Positions 27,198-35,059 of a stretch of DNA of 64,000 nt are shown here, one piece after another (within the stretch, counting starts at the first letter, position 1; each line of letters begins with the position of its first letter). A program made the position numbers and the translations under genes. The notes under the pieces are model-generated. The model was not told where the DNA came from. It made no database searches and saw nothing but the letters and a program-made list of their open reading frames with translations. This DNA is from Agromyces sp. H17E-10 (GTDB taxonomy: Bacteria; Actinomycetota; Actinomycetes; Actinomycetales; Microbacteriaceae), in contig NZ_CP095042.1 of assembly GCF_022919715.1 (NCBI RefSeq), forward strand, positions 3,286,001 through 3,350,000, in the 5' to 3' direction.

Positions 27198-28685
27198 TCA
27201 GTTCGAGGCCGAGCGCACCTCGGGGTCGATGTCGGCGCCGTCGAAGGCGTCGTCGAGCGGCAGCAGCGCGTCGTCGTCTGCACGCGATGATGACGAGACC
27301 TCGGCCGGTTCGGTGGAGAACGAGTCATCGCCGGCCGCGGCAGCCGGGTCGGACTCGGTCAGTTCGGGCGAGGTGAGCCGACGGGGCGACTCGTGGATCG
27401 ACTGCGGCTCGGCGACCGATTCGAGCTTCGCCTCGTTGATGCCCGGGAACTGTCGTGCGGTCACGAGCACGCGCGACTCGAGCGAGCTCGCGAACTTGTT
27501 GTAGCTGTCGACCGTGCGCTCGATCGCCTTTCGCAGTCCGTCGGCGTGGCCGGCGAGCACGCCGATGCGCTGGTAGAGGGTGTTGCCGAGGTCGAAGAGC
27601 TTCTTGGCCTCGTCGGAGACGGCCTGCTGCTGCCACGCGTAGTCGATCGTCTTCAGCACCGCGAAGAGGTTGACCGGCGATGCGAGCGCAACGCGGCGCT
27701 CGAACGCGTAGTTGAGGAGCGTCGCGTCGGCCTCGAGCGCAGCCGAGAGCAGCGACTCGTTCGGGATGAACGCGATCACGAACTCGGGTGAGGCGTCGAA
27801 GCCCTGCCAGTAGGTCTTCTTCGAGAGCGCGTCGATGTGCAGTCGCACCGCTTTCACGTGCCGTTCGATGAGCGACTTGCGACGCGCCGCTTCTTCACCC
27901 ACCGCCGTCTCGGGGATCGACGAGGCCTCGATGTAGTGCTCGAGCGGCACCTTCGAGTCGAGCGGGATGTACTTGCCGCCCGGGAGGTAGACGACCATGT
28001 CGGGACGGCCGCGACCGGCATCGGTCGAGATCGAGTGCTGCACGCCGAAGTCGACGTGCTCGATGAGGCCGGCGGCCTCGACGACGCGACGCAGCTGCGT
28101 CTCGCCCCACACGCCGCGCGTGCTGTTCGATCGGAGCGCGCTCGCGAGCGACTCGGTCGTGGCGCGCAGCCGCTCGTCGGCGGCCTGCGCCTGCTTCAGC
28201 TGCTCGGCGAGTGAGCCGTACTGGGCGCTGCGCTGCTGCTCGAGTTCTGAGACCTTCTGCTGCATGTTGGCGAGCGTCTCGCGCACCGGGCTGAGCGCCT
28301 GCAGCACCGCACTCTCTCGCCGTTCGCGCTCGGCGCGCTCGGCCTGGTCGAGGCGTTGCTGCTCGGCGGCGTCGCGCTGCTGGGCCCGCTGCTGCTCGAG
28401 CTGCTCACGGAGGGCGTCGGCCGCGGTCGACGCGGCGGCGAGGTCGGCACGCAGTTCGGCCTGGGTCTGCTGCTCGACGGCGACGGCCCGGGCGAGCGCG
28501 GCATCGGCCGCGGCGCGCACCTCGAGGAGCTCGCGCTCGTGCCGTGCGGCGACGAGTGCGGGGTCTTCGACGACGGCCGCCTCGACCGGGCGCACGTCGG
28601 CACGTCGCTGCGCGATGAACCAGGCGCCGAGGGCGCCGAGCGCGATGCCGACGACGAGGCCGATGACCAGCAGCAGGATCTCCAT
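27198..28685 (-). CDS. rmuC: DNA recombination protein RmuC homologue
   Basis: 495-aa protein with an N-terminal membrane anchor (LLLVIGLVVGIALGALGAWF), a long Ala/Glu/Gln-rich coiled coil (about 40-185) and the RmuC nuclease-like domain (about 190-410) with GVWGETQLRRVVEAAGL, GRPDMVVYLPGGKYIPLDSKVPL and WQGFDASPEFVIAFIPNESLL. RmuC limits DNA inversions in E. coli and has a predicted PD-(D/E)XK-like fold; the D-x-K of LDSKVPL fits. The C-terminal 80 residues are acidic and low-complexity. Monocistronic by spacing (about 170 nt upstream, 96 nt to the exonuclease gene). Confidence 0.92.
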   Translation of the reverse strand: MEILLLVIGLVVGIALGALGAWFIAQRRADVRPVEAAVVEDPALVAARHERELLEVRAAADAALARAVAVEQQTQAELRADLAAASTAADALREQLEQQRAQQRDAAEQQRLDQAERAERERRESAVLQALSPVRETLANMQQKVSELEQQRSAQYGSLAEQLKQAQAADERLRATTESLASALRSNSTRGVWGETQLRRVVEAAGLIEHVDFGVQHSISTDAGRGRPDMVVYLPGGKYIPLDSKVPLEHYIEASSIPETAVGEEAARRKSLIERHVKAVRLHIDALSKKTYWQGFDASPEFVIAFIPNESLLSAALEADATLLNYAFERRVALASPVNLFAVLKTIDYAWQQQAVSDEAKKLFDLGNTLYQRIGVLAGHADGLRKAIERTVDSYNKFASSLESRVLVTARQFPGINEAKLESVAEPQSIHESPRRLTSPELTESDPAAAAGDDSFSTEPAEVSSSSRADDDALLPLDDAFDGADIDPEVRSASN

Positions 28686-28761
28686 GCCTCGAGTGTCGCA
28701 GGGGCCTCCGACATCGCAGGTGAGGCGCTCGGGGGAGCGGGGTTCCGGCGGCGGTTGCGGG

Positions 28762-28794
28762 GGTCTCGATACGCGCCGGCGCTACTCGGCCACC
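28762..28794. repeat. Imperfect palindromic intergenic element overlapping exonuclease stop
   Basis: A GGTCTCGATACG ... CTACTCGGCCACC element with a CGCCGGCG centre. From memory this type of GGTTTCGATAC/CTACTC palindrome is dispersed in Microbacteriaceae genomes. It supplies the stop codon and last few residues of the exonuclease gene. Only this copy was seen here. Confidence 0.45.
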
Positions 28795-29387
28795 GGGGCG
28801 GGAGCGGGTACCGCACGCGGGGTGCCGAGCGCCCCGACGCGCACGCCAGTGATGCGCGCGAGCGCGTCGAGGTCGTCGGCGTCGTGCCGGCGCGCGGCGT
28901 GCGCCATGATCGCGGCGCACGCCTCGGCGTCGTCGAGCGCGTTGTGGTGCGAGAAGTCCTCGAACCCGGCGGCCATCGCGGCGACGGGCAGCCGGTACGA
29001 GTCGAGGTGATAGGTCTTGCGGGCGACCTGCAGGCTGCAGAGGTAGCGGTGCACGGGCACCTCGAGCCCGAACGCCTCCGACGACTTCGCGATGACGCCC
29101 ATGTCGAACGTCGCGTTGTGCGCGACGAGCCAGTCGTCGCCAGTGAACTCGCGGAACTCGTCGAGGCGGGCGGCCCAGCTCGTCGCATCCGCGACCATGT
29201 CGGGGGTGATGCCGTGGATGCGGACGTTCCACTCGTTGAACTCGTCGTGCGGGAACGGCGGCCGCAGCAGCCAGTACGCCCGGTCGACGACGCGCCCGTC
29301 GCGCACCTTCACGAGCCCGACCGAACACGCCGAAGCGCCCGAGGAGTTCGCGGTCTCGAAGTCGATGGCGGTGAATTCCACGGGCAT
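28782..29387 (-). CDS. DnaQ-like 3'-5' exonuclease (DEDDh)
   Basis: 201-aa single-domain exonuclease. Motif Exo I with catalytic Asp and Glu is FTAIDFETANSS (D8, E10 region), Exo II is WLVAHNATFDMGVI (about 84-97) and Exo III is HHNALDDAEACA (His and Asp about 146-155), so the DEDDh set is complete. Likely acts in DNA repair or RNA/DNA processing, as stand-alone epsilon-like proteins do. ATG 29387 (MPVEFTAIDFE) is the first start adjoining the domain; 41 residues of upstream frame are non-conserved. The last residues (PAPAPVAE) come from a palindromic intergenic element. Confidence 0.9.
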   Translation of the reverse strand: MPVEFTAIDFETANSSGASACSVGLVKVRDGRVVDRAYWLLRPPFPHDEFNEWNVRIHGITPDMVADATSWAARLDEFREFTGDDWLVAHNATFDMGVIAKSSEAFGLEVPVHRYLCSLQVARKTYHLDSYRLPVAAMAAGFEDFSHHNALDDAEACAAIMAHAARRHDADDLDALARITGVRVGALGTPRAVPAPAPVAE

Positions 29388-29452
29388 GCGGGCATCGTCG
29401 CACGGCCCGCCGACGGTTGACGGATGCCTCGCCGCTGCCGTGGAATGGGGGC

Positions 29453-30199
29453 ATGGATCACCTCGGCCCGGAGAACGAGCACGCGGCGCGGTCGTTCGGC
29501 TCCGCGGCATCCGTCTATCACGCGGCGAGGCCGGGCTACCCGGCCGAGGCCGTCGCCTGGCTCATCGGCGACGCGACGCGCGTGCTCGACCTCGGCGCCG
29601 GCACCGGCAAACTCACCGAGGTGCTCGTCGGGCTCGACCGCGAGGTCATCGCGGTCGACCCCGTGGAGGAGATGCTCGACGAGCTCGAGATCGCGGTGCC
29701 CGGGGTGCCGCGCATCCTCGGCACGGCCGAGGACATCCCGATCGAGGACGACGCCGTCGACGCGGTCGTGGTCGGGCAGGCGTGGCACTGGTTCATCCCC
29801 GAGCGGGCGGTGCCCGAGATCGCCCGCGTGCTGCGCCCGGGCGGCGTGCTCGGGCTGGTGTGGAACAGCCGCGACACGAGCGTCGGCTGGCTGCGCGAGG
29901 CGGGTGACATCATGCACGAGCGACACGACGCGAGCGCGAGCTTCGAGGGGTACGTGCGCATCGGGGCGCCGTTCGGGCCCATCGAGGAGCACACGGTCGC
30001 CTGGTCGGCGACGATGAACCGCGAGCGGTTCCTCGACCTCGTGCGTTCGCGCTCGTACTTCATCACCGCGTCGGCCGACGAGCAGCGCGAGACGATCGCG
30101 AAGCTCGAGCAGCTGCTGGCGGAGCATCCCGATCTCGTCGGCCGCGACGAACTCGAGGTGCCGTACCTGACCCGCTGCTTCCGCGCCCGGCTGGCCTGA
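29453..30199 (+). CDS. Class I SAM-dependent methyltransferase
   Basis: 248-aa UbiE/Methyltransf_11-type enzyme. SAM motif I VLDLGAGTGKLTEVL (about 44-58), motif II VIAVDPVEEML (acidic end of strand 2), post-motif VVVGQAWHWF (about 107-116) and LRPGGVLGLVWN (about 127-138) are all clear. Similar proteins are annotated as ubiquinone/menaquinone or small-molecule methyltransferases; substrate unknown. ATG 29453 has GGGGG just upstream. Divergent from the exonuclease. Confidence 0.87.
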   Translation: MDHLGPENEHAARSFGSAASVYHAARPGYPAEAVAWLIGDATRVLDLGAGTGKLTEVLVGLDREVIAVDPVEEMLDELEIAVPGVPRILGTAEDIPIEDDAVDAVVVGQAWHWFIPERAVPEIARVLRPGGVLGLVWNSRDTSVGWLREAGDIMHERHDASASFEGYVRIGAPFGPIEEHTVAWSATMNRERFLDLVRSRSYFITASADEQRETIAKLEQLLAEHPDLVGRDELEVPYLTRCFRARLA

Positions 30200-30259
30200 C
30201 GCGCGGGCGGGCCGCCGCATCCGGTGCGGGGATGCCGCTGCCCGACGGACCCGTGGCGG

Positions 30260-30742
30260 TCAGGCTGCGGCGGCGAACCTGCCGAGCACGTATTCCCAAC
30301 CGGTGACGTAGCGCGCGTGCAGGTCGTCGTCGGCGTCGCGGCGCTTCGCCCAGCCCGTGTGCACGAGGGTGACGGTGCTGCCATCCGCGTCGGGGCTGAA
30401 CGTGACCGACACATCGGTCGCCTCCTCGGGGCCGTTGCCCGGATGCCACGTGAACGCGAGTTCGTGCGGGGGAGCCCAGCGCGTCACGGTGCCCCAGACG
30501 CTCGTCGATCCGTCGCCCAGCGTCTCGACGACGAGGCCGCCGACGTGACCATCGATCGCGACCGAGACCGCGTCGAGGCCACCGGCGGAGTGGGTGGCGA
30601 GCGGCCACCACTCGGCCATGCGGGCGGTGAAGAGCTCGAACGCCCGGTCGGGGGCGAGCGGCACGTGCACGGTCTTCACGATCGCATCGCTCGGCAGGGC
30701 GGTCTCGCTGCGAGCCTCGTCGCCCAGGACTTCGTCGTTCAC
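30260..30742 (-). CDS. SRPBCC (AHSA1/START-like) protein
   Basis: 160-aa helix-grip protein: starts strand TALPSDAIVKTVHVPLAPDRAFELFTARMAEWW, followed by FTWHPGNGPEEATDVSVTFSPDADGSTVTLVHTGW, hallmark of the AHSA1 sub-family, and the long C-terminal helix region. Hydrophobic cavity, no catalytic residues identifiable. Its ATG overlaps the ArsR stop by 4 nt; ArsR-AHSA1 pairs are frequent in actinobacteria and are thought to sense or handle hydrophobic compounds or stress, but no function has been shown for this one. Confidence 0.88.
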   Translation of the reverse strand: MNDEVLGDEARSETALPSDAIVKTVHVPLAPDRAFELFTARMAEWWPLATHSAGGLDAVSVAIDGHVGGLVVETLGDGSTSVWGTVTRWAPPHELAFTWHPGNGPEEATDVSVTFSPDADGSTVTLVHTGWAKRRDADDDLHARYVTGWEYVLGRFAAAA

Positions 30743-31056
30743 GATGACTCCTTCGATTCGCGCTCCGCCGCCTCGGCGAAGCGGGTCAATGCGGCCGACC
30801 AGAACTCGTCGAGCCAGCCGCGCAGCGCCTTGGCGCCGCGGTCGTCGAGGCGGTAGATGTTGCGCGTGCCGACGGCCTCGTGCACGACGAGTCCGCTGCC
30901 GCCGAGCACACGCAGGTGCTGCGAGACGGCGGGCCGGCTCACGGGCAGGCGGCTCGCGAGTTCGCCCACCGAGAGCGGGCCCGACGTGGCGAGCAGCTCG
31001 ACGATGCGCCGCCGGGTCGGGTCGCCGAGGGCGTCCAACACTTGGTAAGCCTCCAC
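30739..31056 (-). CDS. ArsR family winged-helix regulator
   Basis: 105-aa repressor. HTH at about 26-50 in LSVGELASRLPVSRPAVSQHLRVLGGSGLV, wing YRLDDRGAKAL. No metal-binding cysteine motif (ELCVCDL) is present, so it is a non-metal sensor. First gene of a two-gene unit with the SRPBCC protein. Start GTG 31056 lies just inside a GGTAAG/CTTACC inverted repeat, which is the expected autoregulatory operator; the only purine-rich run (AAGGAG) is about 13 nt away, within that operator. Confidence 0.92.
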   Translation of the reverse strand: MEAYQVLDALGDPTRRRIVELLATSGPLSVGELASRLPVSRPAVSQHLRVLGGSGLVVHEAVGTRNIYRLDDRGAKALRGWLDEFWSAALTRFAEAAERESKESS

Positions 31057-31060
31057 GAAC

Positions 31061-31078
31061 GGTAAGTTACTCCTTACC
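31061..31078. promoter_or_regulatory. Probable ArsR operator
   Basis: GGTAAG, 6-nt spacer, CTTACC, immediately upstream of the ArsR start; a further GGTAAG half-site occurs at 31044, just inside the gene. Confidence 0.6.
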
Positions 31079-31156
31079 TATCCTGGCCGCAACGCGCGAC
31101 AAGGGGCATCCAGCCGCCGCGGCTCGAACCCGATCGACGGCCCGAGACCGGGCAAC

Positions 31157-31849
31157 TCAGAACGGGTAGTACGAGAGCACTGGCGCCGTGAGCATGACGA
31201 TTGTGGTGTCGCTCTCGTCAGGACGGAGCCCCACCATGTCGGTGATGTCGCCCCGCGGAGGGGTGGGCGGGATGAGCGACGGATCCTCGGGGTCGATTCG
31301 ATAGTCGGCCTCGTCGTGAACGAGGGGCGACACAGCGGCGACCTCGCTCGTCGGCGATCCGACGGTCGGGCCGCTCGCGCTGCGCACCGCGATGCCCTCG
31401 ACCTCGGGTGCGGTGACTTCCACGAGCGACGGCAGGAAGTAGTCGGTGCGGGGCTTCTCGAGGCCGACGGCATCGCCGAGGGTGAACTCGCCCCACGTGT
31501 AGAGGTCGAAGTCGACGTAGTGCCCACCGGATCCGTCACGAACCGAGGTCACCGGGTCGGCGCCGAACGCATCGGTGAGTGCCGCGACCGCCGCGTCGAC
31601 TTCGTCGGCCCACAGGTGGGTGAAGGTCGTTGTGCCCTCGGTGTCGACGAGGCTGAAGCCGGTGCCGTCCACGACGATCTCGGCTATCTCGGGTTCGGCA
31701 GGCTCGGGCGCCTCGCTGGTGGCGGCAGGCGTCTCGGTCTGGGACGGCGCCTGCGTCGCCGAAGGGGGCGCGCTCGCCGTGCAGCCGGCGAGTGCGACTG
31801 CGGCGAGGGCGATGAGCGCGAAGCGGAGCATCCTCATGCATTTGAGCAT
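31157..31849 (-). CDS. Secreted lipoprotein, unknown function
   Basis: 230-aa protein with a lipoprotein signal peptide: basic start, hydrophobic core FALIALAAVALAG and lipobox LAGC (C about 23), then a Thr/Pro/Ala-rich linker (about 24-55) and a globular region with no family I recognise (contains YVDFDLYTWGEF and DITDMVGLRPDESDTTIVML). Several ATGs (31849, 31837, 31831) could start it. It is anchored on the outer face of the membrane by prediction. Confidence 0.78.
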   Translation of the reverse strand: MLKCMRMLRFALIALAAVALAGCTASAPPSATQAPSQTETPAATSEAPEPAEPEIAEIVVDGTGFSLVDTEGTTTFTHLWADEVDAAVAALTDAFGADPVTSVRDGSGGHYVDFDLYTWGEFTLGDAVGLEKPRTDYFLPSLVEVTAPEVEGIAVRSASGPTVGSPTSEVAAVSPLVHDEADYRIDPEDPSLIPPTPPRGDITDMVGLRPDESDTTIVMLTAPVLSYYPF

Positions 31850-31934
31850 GCCCGACCGTGCGGCAACGATGGGTGACGCTCCGATAACGAATCAGCGGGG
31901 GCCTGCGCCGATCCGACGATCGGCCGCTCACCGG

Positions 31935-31940
31935 TAGACT
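31935..31940 (+). promoter_or_regulatory. -10 box of ychF (leaderless)
   Basis: TAGACT, 8 nt before GTG 31949, with no Shine-Dalgarno between. Confidence 0.5.
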
Positions 31941-31948
31941 GTGCCCCC

Positions 31949-33022
31949 GTGGCACTCACCATCGGAATCGTCGGTCTCCCGAACGTCGGCAAGTCGACCC
32001 TCTTCAACGCCCTCACCAAGAACCAGGTGCTCGCGGCGAACTACCCGTTCGCGACGATCGAGCCCAACATCGGCGTGGTGAACCTGCCCGATCCGCGACT
32101 CGAGCAGCTCGCGGCGATCTTCGGGTCCGAGCGCATCCTGCCGGCCGCCGTGTCGTTCGTCGACATCGCGGGCATCGTGCGCGGCGCCTCGGAGGGCGAG
32201 GGGCTCGGCAACAAGTTCCTCGCGAACATCCGCGAGGCCGACGCGATCGCGCAGGTCGTGCGCGGCTTCGAGGACGGCGACGTCGTGCACGTCGACGGCA
32301 AGGTCGACCCGAAGTCCGACATGGAGACGATCAACACCGAGCTCATCCTCGCCGACCTCGAGACCCTCGAGCGCGCGATCACGCGCTACGAGAAGGAGGT
32401 CAAGGGCAAGAAGCTCGACCCCTCGGTGCTCGCGGCGGCCGTCGAAGCCCGCGACGTGCTCCAGGCCGGCACCCCGCTCTCGGCGTCGAAGGTCGACCTC
32501 GCGCCGATCAAGGAACTCGGGCTGCTCACGGCCAAGCCCTTCATCTACGTGTTCAACGTCGACGAGTCGGTGCTCACGGATGCCGCGAAGAAAGCGTCGC
32601 TCGCTGAGCTCGTGGCGCCGGCCGAGGCGGTGTTCCTCGACGCGAAGATCGAGTCGGAGCTCATCGACCTCGACCCCGAGGATGCGGCCGAGCTCCTCGC
32701 CTCGACCGGTCAGGAGGAGTCGGGCCTCGACCAGCTCGCCCGGGTCGGCTTCGATACGCTCGGCCTGCAGACCTACCTCACCGCGGGCCCCAAGGAGTCG
32801 CGCGCGTGGACGATCCACAAGGGCGACAAGGCCCCGCAGGCCGCCGGCGTCATCCACACCGACTTCGAGCGCGGCTTCATCAAGGCCGAGGTGATCTCGT
32901 TCGCCGACCTCGTCGAGACCGGCTCGGTCGCCGAGGCCCGCGCGAAGGGCAAGGCCCGCATGGAGGGCAAGGACTACGTCATGCAGGACGGCGACGTGGT
33001 GGAGTTCCGCTTCAACGTGTAG
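31949..33022 (+). CDS. ychF: Redox-regulated ATPase YchF
   Basis: 357-aa Obg-related protein. P-loop GLPNVGKST (about 8-16), switch [30 protein letters not shown] (Walker B DxxG region, about 71-90), and N-V-D-E (in YVFNVDESV) in place of the NKxD GTP-specificity motif, which explains ATP preference in this family. The C-terminal TGS-like domain ends FRFNV. It binds ribosomes and modulates translation and oxidative stress responses. GTG 31949 follows TAGACT by 8 nt. Its last 25 bp recur twice downstream, at 33931 and 34406, around small accessory genes. Position matches Rv1112. Confidence 0.95.
   Translation: MALTIGIVGLPNVGKSTLFNALTKNQVLAANYPFATIEPNIGVVNLPDPRLEQLAAIFGSERILPAAVSFVDIAGIVRGASEGEGLGNKFLANIREADAIAQVVRGFEDGDVVHVDGKVDPKSDMETINTELILADLETLERAITRYEKEVKGKKLDPSVLAAAVEARDVLQAGTPLSASKVDLAPIKELGLLTAKPFIYVFNVDESVLTDAAKKASLAELVAPAEAVFLDAKIESELIDLDPEDAAELLASTGQEESGLDQLARVGFDTLGLQTYLTAGPKESRAWTIHKGDKAPQAAGVIHTDFERGFIKAEVISFADLVETGSVAEARAKGKARMEGKDYVMQDGDVVEFRFNV
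32998..33022 (+). repeat. ychF 3'-end repeat, copy 1 (native gene end)
   Basis: The last 25 bp of ychF. Core GTTCCGCTTCAACG is repeated at 33957-33970 and, with one change, near 34431-34445. Confidence 0.85.
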
Positions 33023-33046
33023 TCGCGCACGAGGAGGTCGAATCGC

Positions 33047-33484
33047 ATGCTCGAGATCGAGCCGGGAGGGGACGTCGTCGAAGCGACCTGCGACCATTGC
33101 GGGCAGCCGATGACCCGGGTGACCGGCTTCGTCTACCAGGATGGCGATGCGCACGCGATCTACATCGCCTCGTGCTATCACCACGACGGTCACGAAGTCT
33201 GGATCGACGGCGTGTTCTCACCGACCTGGGCTGACGACGCTGATGACCACTTCACATTCGGTTGTCGCGTCGGCCCGGTCGAGGGACAGGCTGAGCCGGG
33301 GGCGTCACTCGTGGCGGCGGCTGCTCCTTTCAGTGACTCCGCCACGTTCGGGCACAAGTTGACCCGGGACGAAGCGTTGGCGCACCCGAGGCTCGGTGAT
33401 TTTTGGGCGCTGGTCGATCATCTCCTCACGAACGACGCGGTCGTGTCGGCTCACATGTACGGGCCAGCGGCGGAGCTCGATTGA
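33047..33484 (+). CDS. Hypothetical CxxC protein in ychF-end accessory patch
   Basis: 145-aa protein of unknown function. N-terminal zinc-knuckle-like pair C-x2-C (ATCDHCGQ, about 17-22) followed by a domain rich in Tyr/His (YIASCYHHDGHEVWIDGVFSPTW) and a C-terminal helix (LTRDEALAHPRLGDFWALVDHLLTNDAVVSAHMYG). It is soluble, no signal. Base use is less GC-biased than neighbours at third positions, consistent with recent acquisition. ATG 33047 has GAGGAGG at a good distance. Comparable orphan proteins often sit beside toxin or immunity genes, but no toxin is visible here. Confidence 0.72.
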   Translation: MLEIEPGGDVVEATCDHCGQPMTRVTGFVYQDGDAHAIYIASCYHHDGHEVWIDGVFSPTWADDADDHFTFGCRVGPVEGQAEPGASLVAAAAPFSDSATFGHKLTRDEALAHPRLGDFWALVDHLLTNDAVVSAHMYGPAAELD

Positions 33485-33515
33485 CAGATCGAGTTTCGGT
33501 CCAACATCACGGCTC

Positions 33516-33905
33516 CTACCGAGTCGAGCGCCAGAAGGTTGGTCGCCACCAGTAGAGCGTCGTGAGGTCGTCCGGCCACTCGGCGTCACGATCGTCTTCT
33601 GCTTCGAACGAGTCCTGTTCGTGATCGATGGGTCGCCATCCGGAATCCAGGGGCTCTTGGTCAGTCGCCGAGCGGACCAGCCCCACGAATCGATCCTCGA
33701 TCGCTCCGTGCTCCGCATACGCGCGCTGCGAGTCGATGAGGCAAGGACGATTGGCGCCGCCTCTGTACTCCGGCCACCGGAGTTGGACAGCGTCGTCTTC
33801 CCAGAAGCACACGGCGCATATCTCGTATGATCCCGGTCGTTCGCTCAGTGTCAGATGGCCGCAGCACGGACACGGGTACGCAGCTGAGATGTTCGAGTCG
33901 GGCAC
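33516..33905 (-). CDS. CPCC family cysteine-rich protein
   Basis: 129-aa protein starting with the CPCC motif (AYPCPCCGHLTLSERPGSYEICAVCFWEDD): four cysteines in CPCC and ICAVC form a zinc-ribbon-like site, as in the Pfam CPCC family, followed by the family motif DDAVQLRWPEYRGGANRPCLIDSQRAYAEHGA. Such proteins are small, scattered across bacteria and frequent beside contact-dependent toxin/immunity loci; their function is unproven. It is in opposite orientation to its neighbours within the lower-GC ychF-end patch. Start ATG 33905; GC content below neighbours. Confidence 0.85.
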   Translation of the reverse strand: MPDSNISAAYPCPCCGHLTLSERPGSYEICAVCFWEDDAVQLRWPEYRGGANRPCLIDSQRAYAEHGAIEDRFVGLVRSATDQEPLDSGWRPIDHEQDSFEAEDDRDAEWPDDLTTLYWWRPTFWRSTR

Positions 33906-33930
33906 GACGCCACATTAGGCGCCGCCATAC

Positions 33931-33976
33931 GCCTATTCGCAACGGAATCCGGTGGGAGTTCCGCTTCAACGCGTGA
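33931..33976 (+). repeat. ychF 3'-end repeat, copy 2
   Basis: About 46 bp, sharing GGTGG-GAGTTCCGCTTCAACG with the ychF end and a longer stretch (TTCGCAACG ... CGCTTCAACG) with copy 3. Confidence 0.75.
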
Positions 33977-34036
33977 CCTGCTCCGGTCGTTGAGCGAGCG
34001 CGACGAGACGAAACGTCGACTTGTAAGCTCCCTCGC

Positions 34037-34369
34037 ATGAAGGGTGCTCCGGCTCGGCGCGTGATTCGCCTCTTCCCCGAATATGGGCGCGACTGGCCGC
34101 TGTGGGAGAACTCGACGCCGACGTGGGATGTCGGGTACACGACCACACCGGAGATGTACGGGTTGTCGGATGACCTCACGCGTCACATCGCCGAGTGGAA
34201 CGCGCTCTGGAACGCGAACTTCGATCCGTTCGATGGCTGGAAGGACGATGCGGCGCGCGAGCGATGGCGCGAGGAGGGCGTCGCCATCGCGGGGCGACTC
34301 GCTGCAGAGGTCGCTGACTTCGCCGATGTGTCGTACGAGCCTTGGCCGCTGCTGAGCCCGGACGAATAG
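34037..34369 (+). CDS. Hypothetical protein in ychF-end accessory patch
   Basis: 110-aa soluble protein of unknown function: RVIRLFPEYGRDWPLWENSTPTWDVGYTTTPEMYGLSDDL then an amphipathic helical half (HIAEWNALWNANFDPFDGWKDDAARERWREEGVAIAGRLAAEVADF). Rich in Trp. Related small proteins occur singly in actinobacterial genomes, in variable places; I recall no assigned role. It is flanked by the two best-matched ychF-end repeats (33931 and 34406), so it looks like a single-gene cassette. No clear Shine-Dalgarno (AGCTCCC precedes). Confidence 0.7.
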   Translation: MKGAPARRVIRLFPEYGRDWPLWENSTPTWDVGYTTTPEMYGLSDDLTRHIAEWNALWNANFDPFDGWKDDAARERWREEGVAIAGRLAAEVADFADVSYEPWPLLSPDE

Positions 34370-34405
34370 CCGACTCATGCGGCATCATCACGCACCGTCG
34401 GTGAG

Positions 34406-34450
34406 GCCTCTTCGCAACGTAACTCGGTGGAGGTCCGCTTCAACGTGTAG
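34406..34450 (+). repeat. ychF 3'-end repeat, copy 3
   Basis: About 45 bp: TTCGCAACG, then GGTGGAGGTCCGCTTCAACGTGTAG; ends in the same stop-codon sequence as the real ychF end. Confidence 0.75.
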
Positions 34451-34489
34451 CAGCGGGGCCGGATCGGAGCGACGTGGGAGGATGCTCGG

Positions 34490-35038
34490 ATGACCCTACC
34501 GACCCCGACCCTGGAGACCGAACGGCTCCTGGTCCGCCCGTTCGCCGACGCCGACGCCGACGATCTCTTCGCCCTGAACAGCGATGCGCACGTGCTGCGT
34601 TACTGGGACTCCCCGCCGTGGACCGACCGCGCCTCGATCTCGCGATTCATGGCCGGCTGCGAGCGGATGGCCGAGGACGGAACGGGCGCGCGAGTTGCGA
34701 TCGATCGTGCATCGGACGGCGCATTCCTCGGCTGGTGCACCTTCAACAGCTGGGACCCCGACTTCCGAAGCGCGTCGCTGGGCTTCTGCCTCACGCAGGC
34801 TGCCTGGGGCCAGGGCTATGCGACCGAGGCGGCCCGCGCCGTGCTGCAGTGGGCCTTCGACGCGCTCGACCTGAACCGCGTCCAGGCCGAGTGCGACACC
34901 CGCAACGCGGCATCCGCCCGGGTGCTCGAGAAGCTCGGTTTCGTGCGCGAGGGCACGCTCCGCGAAGACTGCATCGTCAACGGCGACGTGTCCGACAGCT
35001 GGGTGTACGGCCTCCTGCGGCGTGACTGGGTGGCCTGA
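34490..35038 (+). CDS. GNAT acetyltransferase (RimJ/RimL type)
   Basis: 182-aa acetyltransferase of the RimJ/RimL-like branch (Acetyltransf_3): TERLLVRPFADADADDLFAL start, acetyl-CoA pyrophosphate loop AWGQGYATEAARAVLQWAF (about 104-122; Q/R-x-x-G-x-G/A) and C-terminal NRVQAECDTRNAASARVLEKLGFVREG. Probably acetylates a small molecule or N-terminus. GGGAGG precedes ATG 34490. First gene of normal base composition after the ychF-end patch. Confidence 0.9.
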   Translation: MTLPTPTLETERLLVRPFADADADDLFALNSDAHVLRYWDSPPWTDRASISRFMAGCERMAEDGTGARVAIDRASDGAFLGWCTFNSWDPDFRSASLGFCLTQAAWGQGYATEAARAVLQWAFDALDLNRVQAECDTRNAASARVLEKLGFVREGTLREDCIVNGDVSDSWVYGLLRRDWVA

Positions 35039-35059
35039 GCCCCCGAATGGTGAGGGGCC

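Noticed and set aside
33023..34489. Prophage or plasmid fragment
   Set aside because: No integrase, capsid, replication or conjugation gene; only three orphan genes and repeats.
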